Source: Paenibacillus sp. MAHUQ-63
GTDB taxonomy: Bacteria; Bacillota; Bacilli; Paenibacillales; NBRC-103111
Assembly: GCF_028765165.1 (NCBI RefSeq)
Contig: NZ_JARADB010000003.1
Coordinates: 1,436,042 to 1,500,041 of the forward strand
DNA: 64,000 bases
Direction: 5' to 3'
The translations under genes were made by a program, and so were the position numbers. Below are positions 53,373 to 61,359 of the stretch, piece by piece (positions within the stretch are counted from its first letter, which is position 1; the number at the start of each line of letters is the position of its first letter). A model generated the notes under the pieces. It saw only the letters and a program-made list of their open reading frames with translations. It was not told the DNA's origin and did not search any database.

Positions 53373-53585
53373 ATGAAAGGTAGAAGACGGATTAAGCGTA
53401 CGACACTCCTGATCATTGGAGCTGTCCTGCTATGGGGAGCGGTCGCCATCTGGAACGAAGTGTTGAAAATTGAAAAAGGCTCGACGATCCCGCGCTCAAC
53501 ATCGGCTTCACATCCACAAACCGATAAAAGTAACCAAACCTCCATAATTTCGGAAACAAATGGGAATAAATTAACGGTAAAATAG
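53373..53585 (+). CDS. Small single-TM protein, 70 residues, unrecognised
   Basis: A basic N-terminus (MKGRRRIKRT), one hydrophobic helix (TLLIIGAVLLWGAVAIW) and a polar, Ser/Thr/Asn-rich tail of about 40 residues that would lie outside the cell. GGTGA lies 9 bases before the ATG. It is divergent from bofC and precedes the sigma factor gene by about 120 bases. One could ask whether it serves the ECF sigma factor, but it has no anti-sigma domain. No family is recognised. Confidence 0.6.
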   Translation: MKGRRRIKRTTLLIIGAVLLWGAVAIWNEVLKIEKGSTIPRSTSASHPQTDKSNQTSIISETNGNKLTVK

Positions 53586-53594
53586 CTTAATAAT

Positions 53595-53622
53595 TTGACT
53601 GTAGCCGCAGAAATGATATAGT
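53595..53622 (+). promoter_or_regulatory. Likely SigA promoter of the ECF sigma factor gene
   Basis: TTGACT-N16-TATAGT on the plus strand, 81 bases before the ATG. No clear ECF-type autoregulatory promoter (AAC / CGT) was found. Confidence 0.55.
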
Positions 53623-53702
53623 CAGAAGTAGATGAAATATTCTCAATACTTATTCGGGGAATACAATATATATTTGACCTAGGCAGAGGAGGGGGAATCA
53701 AC

Positions 53703-54314
53703 ATGAATGTGGCAGAACTTCAATTAATTCAATTATCCAGACGGGGCGATCGGAATGCTTTCGTGGAATTAGTCGAATTATACCGCAACAAAATACAAAA
53801 GCTGGCTTTCCGCATGCTTCACAACAAGCCCGATTCGGAGGATATCGTTCAGGAGACTTTCATTCGCGTATATTTGAACTTGAATCATTACGACGAGAGT
53901 CAGAACTTCTCAACCTGGATTTATCGAATCGGCAAAAATGTGGCCATCGACTTGCTGCGCAAAAAGAGACCCGTTCAATCCCTGGATGCCGAGCTGAACG
54001 ATCACGATGACGATTACAGCTATTACAGCAAGCTCGCAAGCACGGACCAATCGCCTGAGAGCGCTGTGCTTCAAACGGAAATTCAAGATCACATGCACAC
54101 CTCCATCAATAAACTGGCTGATAAATATAAAAGTGTCATCACCCTGTATTACTTGGAGGATCTATCTCTTCAAGAAATCAGCACGAAGCTGAATTTGCCG
54201 ATCACTACGGTCAAAACGCGGCTGCATCGCGGGCGTGAGCTGCTCCGCAAGAAGTGGGGCATGAATTTCGTCGTTGGCCTTATGGTCTTCTTCACCATCG
54301 GGATGGTCGCTTAA
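53703..54314 (+). CDS. ECF sigma factor, SigW-like, with hydrophobic C-terminal tail
   Basis: A 203-residue group 4 sigma factor. Region 2 (FVELVELYRNKIQKLAFRML, DSEDIVQETFIRVY, FSTWIYRIGKNVAIDLLRKK) and region 4 (LYYLEDLSLQEISTKLNLPI, VKTRLHRGRELLRKKW) closely resemble B. subtilis SigW. SigW serves cell-envelope stress. After region 4 the protein continues with NFVVGLMVFFTIGMVA, a hydrophobic tail not found in SigW. No rsiW-like anti-sigma gene follows; a terminator and the convergent safA do. GAGGAGG precedes the ATG. Confidence 0.92.
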   Translation: MNVAELQLIQLSRRGDRNAFVELVELYRNKIQKLAFRMLHNKPDSEDIVQETFIRVYLNLNHYDESQNFSTWIYRIGKNVAIDLLRKKRPVQSLDAELNDHDDDYSYYSKLASTDQSPESAVLQTEIQDHMHTSINKLADKYKSVITLYYLEDLSLQEISTKLNLPITTVKTRLHRGRELLRKKWGMNFVVGLMVFFTIGMVA

Positions 54315-54338
54315 GCGACGACCTCCCTTCGCACAGAT

Positions 54339-54377
54339 AAGCCTCCTGGTCCACGTCCGTGGAACCGGGAGGCTTTC
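54339..54377 (+). terminator. Terminator of the sigma factor gene
   Basis: GCCTCC...GGTTCC-type long hairpin (GCCTCCTGGTCCACG opposite CGTGGAACCGGGAGGC) followed by TTTCTTC. Confidence 0.8.
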
Positions 54378-54383
54378 TTCATG

Positions 54384-55844
54384 TTAGAAATTAATCCAAG
54401 GCATCGTTGGTCTCGCTTCTTCCTTCTCCGGAGCTAACCGGTGTTGACGCTCGATGAATGCGTGAAGGGCGTCCGTTCCCGAAGGCTTCGTTTTCTTGGA
54501 CTTGCCGGAACTTTTGGCCTTCTCAGCCTTCTTGGAGCGAATGTCGATTTCGACGACCTCTTCCTTCTCCGTCTCTTGGGCAAGCTCGTGCGTATGGGCT
54601 TGCGGCATGAGCGGCGATTCGAATGGAGCCTGATAATGCGCTCCGGCATACGGAATTCCGTAAGGGCCAGGCTGGAATGCATACGGGTTATGTCCCCCTT
54701 GCCCGAGGTGATCGTAAGGGGAGCCCGGCGGGTATAAGCCTGGCATGCCTGACATGCCGTGCTGGTCACCCCATGGACTTGCTGCGTGACCGGTCGGGAA
54801 GCCCTCCGGTACAGCCATCCACGGGCTTGCTGCGTGACCGGCCGGGAAGTCTTCCGGCGCAGCCATCCACGGGCTTGCTGCGTGGCCGGCTGGGAAGCCT
54901 TCCGGTGCAGCCATCCACGGGCTTGCTGCATGACCGGTCGGGAAGCCTTCCGGAACGGCCGCCCACGGCTGTCCCATGATCGACGGACCGCCGCAGCCGC
55001 AGCCTCCATCCGTTACCGGAACCGTGTGCTGATGGGACGTGAGCGGCGGGTGCTCCCACGGGTGCTGCGGAGTAGGCGAGAACGCCGGGAAAGCGGCGGC
55101 CTCATGTTGATCCGAGCCCGGATAAGCGAATACTTCCGTCGCCGTGATATGAAACTGCTTGAACGGATGAACGGCTTGCGGCTCATACGGCTGATCCAGC
55201 CCGATGACTCCAGGTTCCGCGCCATGCATCATCTCAGCCCCTGCGAAATCCGGTACAGCCGGCTCTTGGGCAGGAAGTATGGGCATGGATGGCATGGATG
55301 GCATTTGCGGCATTTGCGGCATGGACGTCATTGGAGTCATAGGAGGCATCGCTTCGGGCATCGCTTCCGGCATCGCTTCCGGCATCGCCTCCTCCGCAAT
55401 CGGCACAGACGGCGGCGGGCTCGCGATATCGCTCGGCTCCGCAGGCTGCGATTCCGGCATCTGATCGAACGGCATCGTCGACGGTTTCGACGGCTGCGCA
55501 TCCGTATGCTCCGTTTTGGGAACGTAGACCACTTCCCCTGTCATAAGTACATTGGGATTTTTGAGCTGCGGATTCGCTTGAATCATCGCTTGGAGCGGCA
55601 CGTCCCAAGCTTTGCCCAGCTTCCACAAGCTGTCTCCCTGTTGAACGATGTGCTTGTAAACAAAGTCGGAAGCAGGCGGCTCAACCGGCTTCGGCTTGGA
55701 AGGTATTTTCACCTTCATGCCGATGTCCAGCTGGTTCGGATCAGCTATTTGGGGATTAAATGCGATGAGTTGATCCAATTCAATATGATGCTTTTTGGCG
55801 AGCTCGTACAGGGTATCTCCCTTTTTGACAATATGGATTTTCAA
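54384..55844 (-). CDS. safA: LysM spore coat assembly protein SafA-like
   Basis: A 486-residue protein. Two LysM domains come first (IVKKGDTLYELAKKHHIELD and IVQQGDSLWKLGKAWDVPLQ, residues 1-110). A Pro/Met/Ala-rich region follows (MPEAMPEAMP, MPQMPQMPSMPSMP), then four 16-residue repeats (GFPAGHAASPWM), a His/Pro/Gly-rich part and a basic end. SafA organises the inner coat at the cortex surface in B. subtilis. The TTG at 55844 has AGGAGG 7 bases upstream; the GTG just before it is an alternative. SafA near bofC and ruv is conserved order. Confidence 0.85.
   Translation of the reverse strand: MKIHIVKKGDTLYELAKKHHIELDQLIAFNPQIADPNQLDIGMKVKIPSKPKPVEPPASDFVYKHIVQQGDSLWKLGKAWDVPLQAMIQANPQLKNPNVLMTGEVVYVPKTEHTDAQPSKPSTMPFDQMPESQPAEPSDIASPPPSVPIAEEAMPEAMPEAMPEAMPPMTPMTSMPQMPQMPSMPSMPILPAQEPAVPDFAGAEMMHGAEPGVIGLDQPYEPQAVHPFKQFHITATEVFAYPGSDQHEAAAFPAFSPTPQHPWEHPPLTSHQHTVPVTDGGCGCGGPSIMGQPWAAVPEGFPTGHAASPWMAAPEGFPAGHAASPWMAAPEDFPAGHAASPWMAVPEGFPTGHAASPWGDQHGMSGMPGLYPPGSPYDHLGQGGHNPYAFQPGPYGIPYAGAHYQAPFESPLMPQAHTHELAQETEKEEVVEIDIRSKKAEKAKSSGKSKKTKPSGTDALHAFIERQHRLAPEKEEARPTMPWINF
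54771..54964 (-). repeat. 48-bp tandem repeat inside safA (4 copies)
   Basis: Four units with an exact 48-bp period (starts near 54778, 54826, 54874, 54922 on the plus strand), encoding variants of the 16-residue unit ending GHAASPW. The units differ by a few bases. Confidence 0.92.
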
Positions 55845-55991
55845 CACCTTACCTCCTTTTTTCGTTAGAAAGAACTGGCATTGGAACCTTAATCACAGTG
55901 TTTTCACATGAAAACGTGCAGCGGAAGCCAGCGGCTTATCACAATGATATTACATCTTATGCGCGATTCTAGGCTTTTGCCCCTTTCGGAC

Positions 55992-56026
55992 AAAAAAAAT
56001 CCCCCGGCCGCAGAAGGCAGGGGGAT
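55992..56026 (-). terminator. Terminator after pheA
   Basis: ATCCCCC / GGGGGAT with an inner GCC/GGC on the minus strand, followed by TTTTTTTG, 8 bases past the pheA stop. Confidence 0.9.
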
Positions 56027-56033
56027 TGCTGCA

Positions 56034-56897
56034 TTAACTTGTATAAGAATAGCTGGGATAACAGCCCAGAATACGGACCTGGCAGCCGATCGCCTCAATC
56101 TCTTGAAGGGCTGAAGGGAGCAGCACAGAGTCCAGAGAACCGGCGATATCAATATAGAAATAATAAGTGCCCAGCTTCTTCTTCGTCGGCTTAGATTCGA
56201 TTTTGGACAAATTGATCCGGCGCCACGCGAACGCGGAAAGCACCTGATGCAGGGCACCCGGGAAATCTTCCGGCAGCGTAACGAGTATCGTCGTTTTCAT
56301 GTCTTCCGATGATTTCAGCTCGGGCGCTTCCGCGCCGACAAGCAAGAAACGGGTCATATTGTCTTTATGATCCTGAATTTCCCGCTGCAGCATAGGGACG
56401 CCGTAGTTCGTTGATGCAATGGCCGTTCCGATCGCGGCGACCGACGGATCCTGCAAGGTGGACACAAGCCGCACACCTTCTGCCGTAGAGCTCACCTGCT
56501 CGAACTCCGCTTCGCTCAAGTACTGCTTCATGAAACGGGAGCACTGCGCAGGTACGACATGGTGGGACAGCACCTTGCGAATATGGCCGTACGGATTGGC
56601 GCCGTCGGGCGTTCCCGCGGGATTGGCATACCCGATAAGATTCATATCGATAGGGAATACCCATTCTGCGCGAATCGGGAGATCCACCTCATGAACGAGC
56701 CAGTCCACATGCAGGTGAACCGAGCCTTCAAGCGTATTCTCGATCGGAATGACACCCAGCTCCGTTTCCCCTGACGATGTAGCGTTGAAAACTTCGGAAA
56801 TGAGCTTGTAAGATACGTACGTGAAATCATTGCCTAGAAAATGGCGGGTCGCTTCTTCGGAGAAAGTGCTCGGTCCGAGAATCGCAACTTTCTTCAT
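56034..56897 (-). CDS. pheA: Prephenate dehydratase
   Basis: A 287-residue PDT that makes phenylpyruvate for phenylalanine synthesis. The periplasmic-binding-like catalytic domain starts ILGPSTFSEEATRHFL, carries GVIPIENTLEGSVHLHVDWL and the catalytic TRF motif in DNMTRFLLVG. The C-terminal ACT domain (FPGALHQVLSAFAWRRINLSKIESKP) is the Phe-binding regulatory part. GAGGTG lies 5 bases before the ATG. It overlaps thrB by 4 bp and ends in a terminator. Confidence 0.96.
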   Translation of the reverse strand: MKKVAILGPSTFSEEATRHFLGNDFTYVSYKLISEVFNATSSGETELGVIPIENTLEGSVHLHVDWLVHEVDLPIRAEWVFPIDMNLIGYANPAGTPDGANPYGHIRKVLSHHVVPAQCSRFMKQYLSEAEFEQVSSTAEGVRLVSTLQDPSVAAIGTAIASTNYGVPMLQREIQDHKDNMTRFLLVGAEAPELKSSEDMKTTILVTLPEDFPGALHQVLSAFAWRRINLSKIESKPTKKKLGTYYFYIDIAGSLDSVLLPSALQEIEAIGCQVRILGCYPSYSYTS

Positions 56898-57871
56898 GCC
56901 AGCACCTCTTTCTCCACGAAGGTCTGAAGATCCCCTTCCCCGTCGGCGAGCTGTGTCGTCGTCACGCCTTCGCGGCTCGGCTTCAGCCACAGCGTCTGAG
57001 CCTCGATACCTTCCTTGGCCAGCGTCTCCTTCAGGAACGCCTCCAGCTCCGCCTTACGTCCGCTTCGCGCGTCGACAAGCGCCAGCATCGTAGGTCCGGC
57101 TCCGCTAAGTGCAACGCCCAGCGCGCCGTGATGCTCGGCTTCCTCCAAGAGCTTCTCCATGCCCGGAATGAGCGCAGCGCGGTAGGGCTGATGCAGCGCG
57201 TCCTTCATGGCATGGCGGATCATCTCCAGGTTGCCTGTAGCCAGAGCGGCCACCAGCAAGGACGAATGGCTGAGGTTGAATACGGCATCCTTCATCGGCA
57301 CCTGCTTCGGCATGACGCCTCTCGCCTTCTCCGTTGAAAGCTGGAATGCCGGTATCGCCACCAGCACCTCCAAATTCGCATCCGGCTCGATTCGAATCGA
57401 TTCAGCCTTCTCGCCGTCCCAGAACGCTACGACAATTCCGCCGTACAAGCTGGCCCCGACGTTGTCGGGGTGCTTCTCGAGACGGCTTGCAATCTGGAAC
57501 AGCTCGTACGCCGAGAGCTTGTTGCCAATCAGCGCATTGGCGCCCGCAAGCGCGCCCACGATGGCGGATGCGCTGCTGCCAAGACCGCGCGTGAGCGGAA
57601 TATCGCTGTACATCGAAATCGCCAATTCAGGATGGACTACACCCGCTTCTTGAAAAACCATCTGCGCGACTTTATAGATCAAATTGGTCTTGTCCGTCGG
57701 AATCCCTTGCATTTGATCACCGATCAAGCGAATCGTCGTGTGATCCGAGATGGCCATGTCGATCCAGGCATATAAATTCAAGGCCATCCCCAGTGAGTCA
57801 AAGCCAGGACCTAAGTTAGCCGTACTTGCCGGCACCTTCACTCTTACCTTTTGCACTGCCCCATAACTCAT
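56894..57871 (-). CDS. thrB: Homoserine kinase
   Basis: A 325-residue GHMP kinase. The opening VKVPASTANLGPGFDSLGMA and the ATP loop PLTRGLGSSASAIVGAL are diagnostic; GVALSGAGPTMLAL is the third motif. It phosphorylates homoserine for threonine synthesis. It lies between hom and pheA; thrC is not in the window. Confidence 0.96.
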   Translation of the reverse strand: MSYGAVQKVRVKVPASTANLGPGFDSLGMALNLYAWIDMAISDHTTIRLIGDQMQGIPTDKTNLIYKVAQMVFQEAGVVHPELAISMYSDIPLTRGLGSSASAIVGALAGANALIGNKLSAYELFQIASRLEKHPDNVGASLYGGIVVAFWDGEKAESIRIEPDANLEVLVAIPAFQLSTEKARGVMPKQVPMKDAVFNLSHSSLLVAALATGNLEMIRHAMKDALHQPYRAALIPGMEKLLEEAEHHGALGVALSGAGPTMLALVDARSGRKAELEAFLKETLAKEGIEAQTLWLKPSREGVTTTQLADGEGDLQTFVEKEVLA

Positions 57872-57895
57872 TTCGAAATTGCGCCTCTTTTCTAT

Positions 57896-59182
57896 TTAAC
57901 CTTCAACGCGGTACACGCTCTTGATCGCGTGAATCACGTCCATGGATTCGAACTGCTTCAGCACTTTTTTCATGCTGGCCTGGTTCGCGTCGTGTGTAAT
58001 AATGATGATTTCCGCCTTCGGATTATGCTGGTTCGGATGCTGGAAGACCGACTCCAAGCTGACTTCGTGCTGAGCGAAAATTTGTGTAATTTGCGCGAGC
58101 ACCCCCGCTTTATCTTCAACGTGCAGTAGAATGAAGTTCTTGCAGGCGATTTGCTCGTCCGTTTTGAGCTTCTTCTCTTTGTAAGGCGCCTGCATCTTGC
58201 GGCCGTTCACGCCAAGCTTCAGGTTCCGTACGACCGCAACCAGATCCGCTACGACCGAAGTTGCCGTCGGCAGCTCACCCGCTCCGGCTCCGTAGAACAT
58301 CGTCTCGCCTACCGCTTCGCCTGTCACGTATACCGCGTTGAATACGCCGTTGACGGAAGCAAGCGGATGGGAATTTTTCACCATCGTCGGCTGAACGCTG
58401 ACGGAGATGTGCCCGTCATGATTTTCCGCAATACCTAGCAGCTTCACTTCGTATCCTAATTTTTTGCCGTATTGAATGTCCTCTTTGCTTACTTGGGAAA
58501 TCCCTTTCGCTTCCACATCGCTGAGTGCGACATTGGCGTGGAAGCCGAGTGTGGACAGAATCGTCATCTTGCGCGCCGCATCCAAGCCTTCTACGTCCGA
58601 TGTCGGATCGGCTTCCGCATAGCCCAGTGCTTGCGCCTCTTTGAGCACATCGGCGTAAGCTGCGCCTTCCTGGCTCATTTTCGTCAAAATGTAGTTCGTA
58701 GTTCCGTTCACAATACCCATGATCTTCGTGATACGATCGGAGGAGAAGCCCTCTACGAGCGTGCGAATGATCGGAATGCCGCCGGCCACGCTGGCTTCAT
58801 AGAAAACGTCGCAGCCGTGTTCGGCCGCTTTCGCCAAGATTTCCGCTCCATGAAGCGCCATTAGATCTTTGTTCGCCGTCACGACATGCTTGCCGTTGCC
58901 CAGTGCCGTTAGAATATGCTCCTTGGTAGCCGCAACGCCGCCCATCACTTCAACCACGACATCGATCTCGCTGTCGCTGATCACATCCCACACGTTCTCC
59001 GTCAGCTTGTCCGCGTCCACGGAAATGTTGCGGTGTTTGGATTTATCCTGCACCAAAATTTTGGCGATCTCGATAGCTGAGCCCGTCTGACGCTGCAAAT
59101 CCTCTTGATGCCCTTCAACGATACGAACGACACCTGTTCCTACTGTTCCTAATCCAAGCAATCCAACCTTGATCGGTTTCAT
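57896..59182 (-). CDS. hom: Homoserine dehydrogenase
   Basis: A 428-residue enzyme reducing aspartate semialdehyde to homoserine. The NAD(P) fold starts VGLLGLGTVGTGVVRI. The catalytic domain has EASVAGGIPIIRTL and GIVNGTTNYILTKM (Lys and Asp site). A C-terminal ACT domain (FILLHVEDKAGVLAQITQIF) gives allosteric control, usually by threonine. GGGAGG precedes the ATG. Confidence 0.97.
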   Translation of the reverse strand: MKPIKVGLLGLGTVGTGVVRIVEGHQEDLQRQTGSAIEIAKILVQDKSKHRNISVDADKLTENVWDVISDSEIDVVVEVMGGVAATKEHILTALGNGKHVVTANKDLMALHGAEILAKAAEHGCDVFYEASVAGGIPIIRTLVEGFSSDRITKIMGIVNGTTNYILTKMSQEGAAYADVLKEAQALGYAEADPTSDVEGLDAARKMTILSTLGFHANVALSDVEAKGISQVSKEDIQYGKKLGYEVKLLGIAENHDGHISVSVQPTMVKNSHPLASVNGVFNAVYVTGEAVGETMFYGAGAGELPTATSVVADLVAVVRNLKLGVNGRKMQAPYKEKKLKTDEQIACKNFILLHVEDKAGVLAQITQIFAQHEVSLESVFQHPNQHNPKAEIIIITHDANQASMKKVLKQFESMDVIHAIKSVYRVEG

Positions 59183-59212
59183 CTTGTAATACCTCCCGAA
59201 TAGTATGCTATC

Positions 59213-59695
59213 TTAACTGCCTTGACCTATGATCACGGCACGCTTGACTCCGTCTTGCGATTGCAGCCGGTCCAATATTTGACGAATCTCTTCCCCCATC
59301 GAAGAGGTTTCGACAGAGATGACGACGTTCGCCATGCCTTGCAGAGGTATCGTCTGATGAATCGTTAGTACATTGCCTTCCAGGTTAGCGATCAACGCGA
59401 GTACGCGGGACAGAATCCCCGACCGATGCTCCAGATCCATCGATATGGTGACGATACGCTCTCTTTCCAGCTTGCTCAGGGGATGAATCCCATCCTTATA
59501 CTTGTAAAAAGCGCTGCGGCTAAGTCCGACTTGCTCAACGGCGTCGTGAATCGTCTTCACTTCGCCACGTGCCAGCAGCTCCTTCGCCTGCACCGTCTTC
59601 AGCACACCCTCTGGCAAAATATCTTCCCGGACTAAGTAGTACCTCTCAGGACCGGTATGCTTGATCGTTTGAAAAAACTCTTTGCTATCCGGCAC
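59213..59695 (-). CDS. pheB: ACT domain protein PheB (UPF0735)
   Basis: A 160-residue protein. A short helix-turn-helix-like part (EVKTIHDAVEQVGLSRSAFYKYKDGI) is followed by an ACT domain (ISMDLEHRSGILSRVLALIANLEGNVLTIHQ). Members lie beside pheA or hom in Firmicutes and probably regulate amino acid genes. The start is GTG. It heads a pheB-hom-thrB-pheA cluster (30, 24 and overlap spacing). Confidence 0.93.
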   Translation of the reverse strand: MPDSKEFFQTIKHTGPERYYLVREDILPEGVLKTVQAKELLARGEVKTIHDAVEQVGLSRSAFYKYKDGIHPLSKLERERIVTISMDLEHRSGILSRVLALIANLEGNVLTIHQTIPLQGMANVVISVETSSMGEEIRQILDRLQSQDGVKRAVIIGQGS

Positions 59696-59861
59696 TACCT
59701 TTACCGTCCTCTCTAGAAAGACTATTGTTTACCTATAGAGGACATTATATCGAAACATGATCGTCGAAGCAATAGGCAAATTGGTATTCCCGCCAGCTTT
59801 TGCAGCCGCTAGGTTTCCTGTGCTAAGCTGAGTGTACTAGAAAAAGAAAGGAATCGCCAAC

Positions 59862-60371
59862 ATGATTACATTGCGAATGATATCTACGGCTCTTCTCTGG
59901 AACAGCCGGGACGAACTGCTCATGATGAAACGATCCATGACGCGTACACTTTCGCCGGGATTATGGGCGGCTATCGGCGGACATCTGGAACCCGGCGAGC
60001 TGAACAATCCGCGTGCGGCCTGTTTACGGGAAATATATGAGGAAACCGGGATCGAGCATGATGAAATTCGCGATCTGCATATGCGCTATATTTTGCTTCG
60101 ACTGAATGGGTTGGAAATCCGGCAGCAATTTTTCTATATCGGGCACACCGACATCAATCCGCGCATTACAACGGCTGAAGGCGACCTGCATTGGGTTCCC
60201 CGAGAGCTGGTTCTCGAGCGTCCTCTTCCATTTATTTTCCGCTCTTTGCTTGAACATTATTTCACCGCTCCGCCTGCACCGCATCCCTGGATCGGCTCCG
60301 CCGGAATTAGCGAGGACTCCGGTCTTTCCACCATACATTGGCATCCGTTCGTCGATCCTATGCAAGTTTAG
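59862..60371 (+). CDS. Nudix hydrolase
   Basis: A 169-residue Nudix protein. The Nudix box reads GGHLEPGE...REIYEETGI, complete in its metal-binding residues, but has 9 residues instead of 7 between the first Glu and the REI part. The substrate (a nucleoside diphosphate derivative) is unknown. AAAGGA lies 9 bases before the ATG. The C-terminus is Pro/His rich. It stands alone on the plus strand between pheB and the NlpC/P60 gene. Confidence 0.9.
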   Translation: MITLRMISTALLWNSRDELLMMKRSMTRTLSPGLWAAIGGHLEPGELNNPRAACLREIYEETGIEHDEIRDLHMRYILLRLNGLEIRQQFFYIGHTDINPRITTAEGDLHWVPRELVLERPLPFIFRSLLEHYFTAPPAPHPWIGSAGISEDSGLSTIHWHPFVDPMQV

Positions 60372-60374
60372 CCC

Positions 60375-60417
60375 AAAAAAAGCAGACTTCGATTTCTCGA
60401 AGTCTGCTTTTTTGGGT
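60375..60417. terminator. Bidirectional terminator
   Basis: A perfect 12-bp stem AGCAGACTTCGA / TCGAAGTCTGCT with loop TTTC and flanking A6/T6 runs serves both converging genes. Confidence 0.95.
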
Positions 60418-60422
60418 TGCTG

Positions 60423-61208
60423 CTAGAGGGCGCTGCCGCCATATAGGAACCGGTATTCCCAGTGACGGTTTTCGATGGAATCGATGCGCACCCCGCCGCT
60501 TTCTTTGGAATACGTAGAGAGAATTTGTCCGTTGCCTAAGTAGATCGCCACATGAGAGACCGTTTGCGTGGATTTGTTAATCCCGCTGTAGCTGGACTTG
60601 CTTGTCCCTTTGTAGGACATGAAAAACATTAAATCGCCAGGCTTCAGATTGTGCCAATCCGTTTTGGCGTTTCCGAGAGATTTGACGTAGCTGCCTTGGC
60701 CTCTGGAATCACTTGGCAGCTTCAAGCCAATGCCGTCAAGGAAAGCTTGACGGACGAAATCCGAGCAATCGAACGTGCTTGTGTTATTGCGGCTGGAGCC
60801 GTACTCATAAGGTGTTCCTAAGTACTTTTTGCCTGCGGCGATAACCTTCTGAGCCTTCTCACTGGCGGTTCCGCCGGTGCTGCTCGAACCTCCGCCTCCT
60901 GACGTTGTTGTGCCTGAGGTTTTTATGTATTTGGCATTGGTGCTGATATATCCTTCACGGCCGTCGGAAGCTCTCACTTTGTACCACCAGCTGTTTACTT
61001 TAGACAAAATGGTCACTTTCTCGCCGGTCTTTAAATATCGAATGCGGGATGCATCTGTACTTGCTCCTGTACGCAGGCTAACGGAGCTTACGATTTGACC
61101 GGTCGCTGTTGCGGCCGATGCCTCTTGGGGTGACGGGACGGTTACTGCGCCTAAAAGAAGTGCTGGGACTAGCGCTAGGGTAAGTATTTGTTTTTTCATG
61201 CGTTTCAT
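60423..61208 (-). CDS. Secreted SH3b-NlpC/P60 peptidoglycan hydrolase
   Basis: A 261-residue protein: a signal peptide (ending near EASAAT), an SH3b domain (VSLRTGASTDASRIRYLKTG), a Gly/Ser/Thr linker and an NlpC/P60 domain. The catalytic Cys is in TFDCSDFVRQAF and the His in VSHVAIYLGNG. It should cut gamma-D-Glu-L-Lys/DAP-type stem peptides. AAGGAGG precedes the ATG. Confidence 0.95.
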   Translation of the reverse strand: MKRMKKQILTLALVPALLLGAVTVPSPQEASAATATGQIVSSVSLRTGASTDASRIRYLKTGEKVTILSKVNSWWYKVRASDGREGYISTNAKYIKTSGTTTSGGGGSSSTGGTASEKAQKVIAAGKKYLGTPYEYGSSRNNTSTFDCSDFVRQAFLDGIGLKLPSDSRGQGSYVKSLGNAKTDWHNLKPGDLMFFMSYKGTSKSSYSGINKSTQTVSHVAIYLGNGQILSTYSKESGGVRIDSIENRHWEYRFLYGGSAL

Positions 61209-61312
61209 GCTGTAAATATGCCTCCTTAGCGGTTTGCTTTTAAGTGTGTACGCTGCCGTTTATATATCTTCGGACGAGGAGGCATGGATGAGGGGGTAGG
61301 TTCGTCAAAAAG

Positions 61313-61359
61313 ATAAAAAAGGCCGCCTTCTCCGGATTTCTCCTTTCAGGCTGGCCTTT
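61313..61359 (-). terminator. Terminator overlapping the end of the trpD-like gene
   Basis: AAAGGCCAGCC / GGCGGCCTTT on the minus strand, starting within the stop codon, followed by TTTTTTATC. Confidence 0.85.
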
